Positions 1 to 5,027 of a stretch of DNA of 5,027 nucleotides are shown here, piece by piece. This DNA is from Anaerolineales bacterium. Lineage in GTDB: Bacteria > Chloroflexota > Anaerolineae > Anaerolineales > E44-bin32. The position numbers and the translations under genes are program-made. The stretch is from contig JAUWFP010000180.1 in NCBI GenBank assembly GCA_030606845.1, positions 1 through 5,027 of the forward strand, given 5' to 3'. Each line of letters begins with the position of its first letter. Position 1 is the stretch's first letter. The notes beneath the pieces were generated by a model, which saw nothing but the letters and a program-made list of their open reading frames with translations, had not been told where the DNA came from and made no database searches.

Positions 1-476
1 ACCTCAACCCCGTGTTCTTTGGCGTAATCAACAGCCTCGTGTTCGCTGACCCCGGTATCGCAGGTCAGAAGGATATCAAAACCGTCCTCGATGATTTCTT
101 TCAGCTTCCAAAGGTTGATCCCGTGGGATTCGGTTTCTCTCATTGGGATATGGTAGATGACGTCAGCGCCGAGATTTCGGAGAGCGGAGACGAGAAGAGT
201 TGTAGATGTCTGGCCATCGACATCGAAATCGCCCCAGACACATATTCGCTCCTTTTTCTGGATCGCCCGATGGAGCCGATCGACTGTCTTGAACAGATTC
301 GGAAGTGTGGATGGTGGGGATGGGGTGTACTTTTCGGGATCGAGGAACGCTTGGGCTGCTTCCAATTCGGTAAAGCCGCGGCGGCAGAGCATTTCTGCGA
401 CAAGAGGATGACCGCCCAAAAAGTCGCGTATCGACTCGGGAACAGCTAAGGGTTGCGGCTCAAGCCATCTCTTCAT
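1..476 (-). CDS. recJ: Single-stranded-DNA-specific exonuclease RecJ (3' partial)
   Basis: I translated this frame by hand: 158 full codons from the ATG at 474-476 to the left edge, without a stop. RecJ is a cytoplasmic DHH-family enzyme that degrades single-stranded DNA 5' to 3' in recombination and mismatch or base-excision repair. The N-terminus MKRWLEPQPLAVPESI, followed by GGHPLVAEMLCRRGF (21-35) and AQAFLDPEKY (41-50), is the usual RecJ lead-in. DHH motif I is VWGDFDVDGQTST (80-92, metal-binding Asp83, Asp85 and Asp87). Motif II begins at LLTCDTGVSEHEAVDYAKEHGV (136-157, Asp140). PMRETESHGIN (111-121) occupies the place of the usual EGYGL segment. The DHH motif itself, the DHHA1 domain and the OB-fold would lie beyond the left edge. 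The gene follows the nuclease stop by 24 bases, in the same frame. No convincing ribosome site precedes the ATG; no other ATG, GTG or TTG occurs in frame between it and the nuclease stop. Nothing suggests a broken gene. Other DHH phosphoesterases (NrnA type) lack this N-terminal lead-in. Confidence 0.92.
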   Translation of the reverse strand, partial: MKRWLEPQPLAVPESIRDFLGGHPLVAEMLCRRGFTELEAAQAFLDPEKYTPSPPSTLPNLFKTVDRLHRAIQKKERICVWGDFDVDGQTSTTLLVSALRNLGADVIYHIPMRETESHGINLWKLKEIIEDGFDILLTCDTGVSEHEAVDYAKEHGVE

Positions 477-500
477 AGGAGTGTAGACAGGGATCGAAAA
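477..500 (-). other. 24-base spacer between nuclease gene and recJ
   Basis: This is the only non-coding stretch in the window. On the minus strand it reads through eight sense codons in the same frame as both flanking genes, between the nuclease TGA (501-503) and the recJ ATG (474-476). It contains no AGGAGG-like site, no hairpin with a T-run, and no room for a promoter of its own. recJ is therefore probably translated by ribosomes arriving from the nuclease gene. Confidence 0.55.
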
Positions 501-1328
501 TCAGAACTCAATCTCGGCGATCTGATCGAAGTCGAGATCAAGATTGTACTCCTCTTCAACATCGATAAATCCAGGAAGCTCGTCAAATGTGCCTGCCTCC
601 TTACCCCGATCGCAGTATGAACGATGCCGGCAGTATTTGCAGCGTTTTTCATGATCTGTTTTGATGAACTCGTCCTCGCCCATACCGACGATCTCTGTGA
701 TAAGCGTATTCAGGTAAACCAGATCGTCTTCAGCCTCTTCTGCGCTGTAAGGGAAACGGATGGGCTGGTTTGGAAAATTCGAATACCAGTACACCATTTC
801 AATCTGGTCGGGATCGAGTACGCCTCTCGGATCAAAGCGACCAGCATTCTGAAATAGAAGGTAGCGGTACACGCGAGTCTGCAGGCGGTTCTTCAGCCAG
901 GTGCGCTTTGGAAGCCCCTCCGCGGTCTTCCAATCGTAGATCGTCGCTGCACCATCGGGAGAGATGGCCAGCAGGTCGTACTTGGCGGTAATACCCCAAC
1001 CATCCAGACGGGTGGAAACAGTTATTTCGGGTAACTTGTTTCCGGGAGCGCCCCCGGGTTTTGACTCGAGGAAGCTCTGCCACCAGAGCCGTAGTTTCTC
1101 GTCGGCCACCATCGCCGCCAGGCGCTCGGACGGTATACCCAGAAAGTGCTGGTGTGCCATCCTGTGGAACATCATCCCCAGGCGAATCCGACGCTCCTGC
1201 TCAAGGATGGGCTCTGCCTTAACCGCAGGCCACGCCAGACCAAGGATATAGCGAAGGTAGAAGTGATACGGGCAGTCCGCAAAATCCTGAAGGCTATGCT
1301 GGCTGAAGACAAAATCATCGGGCAACAT
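501..1328 (-). CDS. PD-(D/E)XK nuclease, RecB/Cas4/AddB type with four-Cys Fe-S signature
   Basis: This 275-residue protein is a stand-alone RecB-family nuclease that should cut single-stranded DNA ends with a divalent metal. The N-terminus has the family's FSQHSLQDFADCPYHFYLRY (8-27). Then come GMMFHRMAHQHF (51-62, His55), a Glu at 101 before the core, KYDLL (116-120, Asp118), YDWK (131-134, Asp132 and Lys134) and the QxxxY motif LQTRVYRY (Gln150, Tyr154). Cys19 pairs with a C-terminal CKYCRHRSYC (230-239, Cys230, Cys233, Cys239). This C...CxxCx5C layout is the one that holds a 4Fe-4S cluster in AddB and Cas4. The tail after residue 255 is strongly acidic and ends in Phe. The start ATG lies within the end of the helicase gene (14-base overlap) and has an AAGGA site 5 bases upstream. 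The context of two UvrD-like proteins and RecJ supports a role as the nuclease subunit of an end-resection complex rather than CRISPR adaptation. The family call is firm; the complex is inferred. Confidence 0.9.
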   Translation of the reverse strand: MLPDDFVFSQHSLQDFADCPYHFYLRYILGLAWPAVKAEPILEQERRIRLGMMFHRMAHQHFLGIPSERLAAMVADEKLRLWWQSFLESKPGGAPGNKLPEITVSTRLDGWGITAKYDLLAISPDGAATIYDWKTAEGLPKRTWLKNRLQTRVYRYLLFQNAGRFDPRGVLDPDQIEMVYWYSNFPNQPIRFPYSAEEAEDDLVYLNTLITEIVGMGEDEFIKTDHEKRCKYCRHRSYCDRGKEAGTFDELPGFIDVEEEYNLDLDFDQIAEIEF

Positions 1329-3564
1329 GGCTGTCCTTTTCCTCCAGATATGTCCTCAACACGGTAAAGGGCAGGGAAGCGTGGCTCAAGTTTTTGTACC
1401 CCTGGTTGTAGGTGACGATCAGCTCCTCCCGAGCACGGGTAATCCCGACATAGAGCACACGCAGACTTTCGGAAGCGCTTTCGAAACGTGCTCTTTCCGA
1501 TGCGACCCCTTCCACGTACCAGTCATGCGGATCGTGATCGATCGCCGCGTCAAGCTGAGCCAACGCTTCAGCCGTGAGATCCAGGTGGTCACGTATGAAG
1601 AATCTCTCCCCTGGGTAGTGGTCATCCGGATGGGCAGAGGGGAACCAGTAATTGTTGACGGCTACCAGGTAGACACGGTCCCACTCCAGACCCTTAGCCT
1701 TGTGCATGGTGATGACGACAACCTTTCCCTTCATGCGCTCGGGCTCAAAGTTGATGTCATCGTCGCTGAAACCGATGAAGTTGCGACGATTCTTCGCTAT
1801 CACGGCCAACTCGTTTACAAATTCCGGAAGCCTCCAGCCCGGTTGAGCAGTGCTTACCTGTTTCAAAATCGTGGCAAGTTTATGCGTGAGTGCAAGATCG
1901 GACGGATCGTGAAATAAATCCTGGCCGATGGTCAAGATGAGTTGATCGACAGGAAGAACTGCTGCCAAATGCCAGCGCTGCACATATCCGCGGAATTCAT
2001 TCAACTGTTCACGAGTAAGCTCATCTTTCAATGGTGCATTCAGAGCCTCTTCCCAGTTTCTCCCAGACCTGGGCCAGACGAAATCCTCCGCCCGGGGGAT
2101 TTTTTGGATGATCTTAGAAGTTATCTTCAACCTCTGGCTGCTCTCTTCGTCCTCACGGTCCTCACGACGCCATACCTGGAAAGCGGTCGATAGTTTTCTT
2201 GGGTTTTGAGGATCAGCAAGATAATTCAGGACATTCGCAATCGAGCCTGTTGTGCGGCGAGTAGAAGTCGTTGTACGCAGGATATCAATATAGTCGATGC
2301 AGCGTTCTCTCAGAGCTTCTGCGACTTTTACCCCGATGTTGTTGGTTGGAACAAGGACTGCGACGGTCTTGTCTTTGTTCTCGGGAAGCCAGGCGGCCAG
2401 GCTCTCAACCACACAAGTGATTTCTTGCTCCTGATCGAAGGCAGTGTCCACAAATTCAATATGCGTGAGGTGATCCGGTGGGTTGGGTTGCGGGTCGTCT
2501 GGAGGGGCGGGAAGGATGTAGGGCTCTGAGAGAGATTCCCTGAGTTCAAGGACATCGTGCTTCTCTCGTGTCCACTGGATGAGGTAATTGGCGAGGTCGA
2601 TGATGCTTTGAGTCGAGCGCCCCGAATTGGGAAGCTCACGGGGGTTTGCTGCTTCATCGATGAACTTCCGCAGAAGCTCGGGACTTGCAGGTGTAAAGGT
2701 CTCGAAGATAGCCTGATTTGGATCTCCCACCCGGACCCAGTTCCCACCCCGGCCCGAGAGCATACGGAGGATCTTCTCCTGAAGGAGGCTGCTGTCCTGT
2801 GCTTCGTCTTCAAGTATGTAGGGCCAGCGATTGCGAAGCCTATCAAGATATCCTTCATCGAGTTCGAGAGCGCGGATGGCATAACGGATCAGGTCCGAGA
2901 AGTCCAGGGCACCGTGAAAGGCAAGCGCGCGCTGGTAGCCGTTGTAGATCTCAACACCCATCTCAAGTAGAGGGAGGGGAAGGGGTATGTTACCCAGAAT
3001 ACTAGTGAGATCCTCGGGACCCAGACGGAGATCCTTCGCACGTCGGATCAGAACATCTGCAATCTGGCGGGCGAGATCCGGCCATTTATCCCGCCGGACC
3101 CAATCGGACTTACCTTTCTTCTCAAGTAGGTCCTGCGACATGTAGTCGTCGACGAGCTCCCCGGGGCGACTCTGCAGCCAAGCGTCAAAGACACGGTTCC
3201 TGATGTGGTTGGCCTCGCTCTCGTCAACGATCTGAAAGTCATCCGATAGCCCCACAAGACCAGGGCGCTCACGAACGATGTCATGAGCGAGACCGTGAAG
3301 AGTCCGAACACGGTATCCGACATTCGGCAGGAGGTTCATCTCCTGTATGAAAGAGCCAACGCGCTGTTTGAAGTTATCTACCGCAGAATTGACAAGCGTT
3401 ACGATGAGAACCTCCTGATCGTCCTCGAAAACACTCTCGGCGACAAGCTTTGCAGCCAAGTAGGAAAGCGTGAAAGTCTTACCACTCCCCGGGACGGCGG
3501 AAACCCCCATCGTCCCTCCCTCATACGAAAGGACATCCTGCTGCTTCGGGCGCGGTTTAAACAT
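1315..3564 (-). CDS. ATP-dependent DNA helicase, UvrD/Rep/AddA-like SF1A
   Basis: This is a complete 749-residue superfamily 1A helicase, expected to move 3'-5' on DNA using ATP, and close in length to UvrD (about 720). Motifs occur in order: Q motif PRPKQQDVL (4-12); Walker A AVPGSGKT (23-30, Lys29); motif Ia VTLVNSAVDNF (55-65), where the common Lys after Asn is Ser; motif Ib VRTLHGLAHD (86-95); GALDFSDLI (218-226); motif II ILEDEAQDSS (250-259); motif III VGDPNQAIFETF (279-290); motif IV with NSGRST (313-318); motif V VITMHKAKGLEWD (617-629); and motif VI VLYVGITRARE (703-713). A proline-rich stretch at 352-363 separates the N- and C-terminal halves. There is no C-terminal nuclease domain, unlike AddA or RecB; the nuclease is the next gene. 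I chose the ATG at 3562-3564 because it follows a GAGG ribosome site and places the Q motif at the N-terminus. An upstream ATG at 3645 would add 27 unrelated residues. Catalytic residues are intact, so this is the likely motor. PcrA/UvrD-type repair is the alternative role. Confidence 0.93.
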   Translation of the reverse strand: MFKPRPKQQDVLSYEGGTMGVSAVPGSGKTFTLSYLAAKLVAESVFEDDQEVLIVTLVNSAVDNFKQRVGSFIQEMNLLPNVGYRVRTLHGLAHDIVRERPGLVGLSDDFQIVDESEANHIRNRVFDAWLQSRPGELVDDYMSQDLLEKKGKSDWVRRDKWPDLARQIADVLIRRAKDLRLGPEDLTSILGNIPLPLPLLEMGVEIYNGYQRALAFHGALDFSDLIRYAIRALELDEGYLDRLRNRWPYILEDEAQDSSLLQEKILRMLSGRGGNWVRVGDPNQAIFETFTPASPELLRKFIDEAANPRELPNSGRSTQSIIDLANYLIQWTREKHDVLELRESLSEPYILPAPPDDPQPNPPDHLTHIEFVDTAFDQEQEITCVVESLAAWLPENKDKTVAVLVPTNNIGVKVAEALRERCIDYIDILRTTTSTRRTTGSIANVLNYLADPQNPRKLSTAFQVWRREDREDEESSQRLKITSKIIQKIPRAEDFVWPRSGRNWEEALNAPLKDELTREQLNEFRGYVQRWHLAAVLPVDQLILTIGQDLFHDPSDLALTHKLATILKQVSTAQPGWRLPEFVNELAVIAKNRRNFIGFSDDDINFEPERMKGKVVVITMHKAKGLEWDRVYLVAVNNYWFPSAHPDDHYPGERFFIRDHLDLTAEALAQLDAAIDHDPHDWYVEGVASERARFESASESLRVLYVGITRAREELIVTYNQGYKNLSHASLPFTVLRTYLEEKDSHVAR
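1334..1345 (-). promoter_or_regulatory. Ribosome binding site for the Fe-S nuclease gene
   Basis: Read on the minus strand, two purine-rich matches precede the ATG at 1328: AAGGA (1334-1338) with a 5-base spacing, and a stronger GGAGG (1341-1345) with a longer 12-base spacing. Both lie within the final codons of the helicase gene, as expected for translationally coupled genes that overlap by 14 bases. Confidence 0.6.
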
Positions 3565-5027
3565 CTCCCACCTCGGCCTGTGCCTTGAAAACTCGATGTG
3601 CAGCGCGAAGGAGAGGCCCCCGCTGTTCGTAGCCATATGGACCAAAATCGTTGATACCCAGATAGATGTGTTTACGACAGCGACGGATCAAGCCTTGGGT
3701 AAGACGATATAAAGATGCCAGGTTGGCCTCGAATTCGTGATTATCTTCCCAGACCTGACCGGCAGGCCAATTACGGCTCAACACAAAGGGATGTGTAAGC
3801 GGCTGGTGGATCCTTCGCCACCAGTCATTGCTACCCACATTTATCCAGAATTGATAATCCACCGGGCGATTGCCCATTAAAAAGGTACTCGCGGGCGATA
3901 TGAGAATGGCATCGGGTGCATCAAGGTGCCATCCGGCAATGTGCTGCGCTGCGATCACACCCTGGTCGACCATTTCCATATATTCCCTTCCCGGAGACAT
4001 CCCTTCATTTAATAGGGGCTCCTGTACCACCCAGCGGAATTTCTGAATAGACTCGATGAGACGAGCCGCTGTGGTCACGGCGTCGATGTCGGAGTGAAAG
4101 CCGAAACAGGGTTGAGAGATCACCTCTCCAAAGATGCGGGCCAGGAAATGATCCAGTTCAACTGGAGGTCCGGTCGCATATCTTTCGAGCCAGGCGCGGA
4201 GGAATTCATAACGCTGACCAAGGACGAACGTAACGCGCTCCTGGATTTCAGCGCTGAGTTTCTCAAATGGTTGGAGCGGTACTTCACCTGCGGCGGGGAT
4301 GTATACCGCATCCGTCAGGAGGTGGGCGCGGACGATATCCAGACCATCCAATGCGTTCATGAGAGCAAGGGCAACGTCGTATTTGTTCGTGCGCAATCTC
4401 CAACCGGGGTGAGCGAGAATGGAAAGCGTGAACAGTGTTCGGGCTGCGGGCTCATCCCTCAAAGGACGGGAGGGGCGGTGAGTGTGAAATGGAATGCTGT
4501 GAGTTTCAAGCCTTGTTTGAAGTGAAAAACGGAGGACATCAGGCACAAAAGGGGCGAGGATGACGATCTCACCCGGCGGCACCGATTCTTCATGGACGAG
4601 TCTCGCAATTTCTGAGACGGTCCAGTCCAGCAGTTCCGGAAAGTAACGTTTCGTCACGTGAGTCACAGCCCCGATTGGGTTGCCCCTAACCGATTCCGAA
4701 GGACGTTTCATGGCTCCCGCCAATGAGGATGAAAACGCATTCAAGTCGGGTGAGATGGTAAAGGATTCCGAGAAGAGACGCACCTCATCACAGGCGCTCT
4801 TCAATCGCATCGCGCTGATAGGGTCGGCACCGCGGAAACTGCGGTACCCGCCTTCCGAATCGTAGATGAACAGCGCCGAATCGAAAGACGGTATCCAGTC
4901 CAGTACGAGATCGTGAATGACCGGAGCATCTTCTTCAATATTGTCGAAGATCAGGTGTTGGTACTCCCCCTCAATATGATCGCGGAATACAGGGAGATGC
5001 CATAGTTGTTCGCTGAAGATCTCCATC
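3557..5027 (-). CDS. UvrD-like helicase-family protein with degenerate motifs, AddB/RecC-like (5' partial)
   Basis: The visible 489 residues look like the later part of an SF1 UvrD-type helicase fold that has lost its catalytic residues. Numbering from the Met at 5024-5026, the motif II position reads HLIFDNIEED (24-33), so the usual Asp-Glu pair is Asp-Asn. The motif III region is FIYDSEGGYRSFRGADP (53-69): FRGADP is kept, but the GDxxQ core is lost. Around 150-180 is a typical start of domain 2A, with VPPGEIVILAPF. The motif V position (about 372-403) reads PASTFLMGNRPVDYQFW instead of a THxAKGLEW-type sequence. The motif VI position (about 436-456) is LTQGLIRRCRKHIYL without the TRA core. 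No Walker A is visible. That Met has only one base before it, and motif II normally lies more than 200 residues into the protein, so the gene almost certainly begins beyond the right edge. It overlaps the next gene by 8 bases. I infer a structural partner of the downstream helicase, as AddB is for AddA. A diverged but active ATPase cannot be excluded until the N-terminus is seen. Confidence 0.8.
   Translation of the reverse strand, partial: MEIFSEQLWHLPVFRDHIEGEYQHLIFDNIEEDAPVIHDLVLDWIPSFDSALFIYDSEGGYRSFRGADPISAMRLKSACDEVRLFSESFTISPDLNAFSSSLAGAMKRPSESVRGNPIGAVTHVTKRYFPELLDWTVSEIARLVHEESVPPGEIVILAPFVPDVLRFSLQTRLETHSIPFHTHRPSRPLRDEPAARTLFTLSILAHPGWRLRTNKYDVALALMNALDGLDIVRAHLLTDAVYIPAAGEVPLQPFEKLSAEIQERVTFVLGQRYEFLRAWLERYATGPPVELDHFLARIFGEVISQPCFGFHSDIDAVTTAARLIESIQKFRWVVQEPLLNEGMSPGREYMEMVDQGVIAAQHIAGWHLDAPDAILISPASTFLMGNRPVDYQFWINVGSNDWWRRIHQPLTHPFVLSRNWPAGQVWEDNHEFEANLASLYRLTQGLIRRCRKHIYLGINDFGPYGYEQRGPLLRAAHRVFKAQAEVGDV
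3565..3574 (-). promoter_or_regulatory. Ribosome binding site for the SF1A helicase gene
   Basis: On the minus strand the ten bases before the ATG at 3564 read GAGGTGGGAG. The GAGG part sits 6 bases from the start codon, a good Shine-Dalgarno spacing. It lies inside the last codons of the upstream dead-helicase gene, whose TAA (3557-3559) comes after this ATG. This site decides the start: the ATG at 3645 would extend the protein by 27 residues with no family resemblance. Confidence 0.7.

Noticed and set aside
12..449. 145-codon open frame on the plus strand
   Set aside because: It is antisense to recJ, whose minus-strand frame carries clear DHH-family motifs. The plus-strand translation has no recognisable family features.
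501..1328. Cas4 of a CRISPR system
   Set aside because: The Cas4-like four-Cys signature is present, but there are no direct repeats, no cas1 or cas2, and the neighbours are recombination helicases and recJ.
1..1328. Single nuclease-RecJ fusion gene interrupted by a recoded TGA
   Set aside because: The two frames do match, but the helicase also ends at TGA in this window and tryptophan is encoded by TGG. RecJ has a normal N-terminus starting at its own ATG, so TGA is read as a stop.
1327..1917. 196-codon open frame on the plus strand
   Set aside because: It runs opposite the helicase motif V and VI region. Its openness reflects codon bias of the real gene, and the product shows no domain.
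2557..2970. 137-codon plus-strand open frame, and a 184-codon minus-strand frame at 2328-2882
   Set aside because: Both overlap the continuous, motif-rich helicase frame and are shadows of it.
3565..3645. Longer helicase start at 3645, adding 27 residues
   Set aside because: The added residues resemble nothing in SF1 helicases and are read from inside the upstream gene. The ATG at 3564 has a GAGG site and begins directly at the Q motif.
5024..5026. ATG taken as the true start of the dead-helicase gene
   Set aside because: It sits one base from the window edge, no ribosome site can be seen, and the motif II-like segment would fall at residue 28 instead of more than 200 residues into the fold. 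The gene most likely continues to the right.

Overview
The window is a tightly packed, one-directional block of four protein-coding genes. All four lie on the minus strand, so they read from the right edge to the left edge, and two are cut by the window ends. In transcription order they are: (1) a UvrD-like protein whose helicase motifs are degenerate (3557-5027, 5' end missing); (2) a complete SF1A UvrD/Rep-type DNA helicase with all catalytic motifs intact (1315-3564); (3) a small RecB/Cas4/AddB-type PD-(D/E)XK nuclease with a four-cysteine, probably iron-sulphur, signature (501-1328); and (4) the start of recJ, a 5'-3' single-strand DNA exonuclease (1-476, 3' end missing).

The first three genes overlap by 8 and 14 bases, and recJ starts only 24 bases after the nuclease stop. 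This indicates one operon with coupled translation. No promoter, terminator, RNA gene, repeat, CRISPR array or mobile element is visible. The only non-coding stretch is the 24-base spacer at 477-500.

Together the genes look like a DNA double-strand-end processing and recombination module. An active motor helicase, a helicase-dead paralogue and a separate Fe-S nuclease would reproduce the parts of AddAB (AddA motor, AddB dead helicase, AddB-like Fe-S nuclease) as split subunits. RecJ would add further resection of 5' strands. This assembly is an inference from domain content and gene order; the individual family assignments rest on visible motifs.

The organism is a bacterium using the standard code (TGA and TAA stops, TGG tryptophan), with roughly balanced base composition. 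From memory of similar proteins, the RecJ N-terminus, the FSQHSLQDFADCP start of the nuclease and the NRPVDYQFW region of the dead helicase resemble Chloroflexota (Anaerolineae-like) sequences. This placement is moderate to low confidence and was not checked by search. The region looks like chromosomal housekeeping DNA rather than an accessory island.
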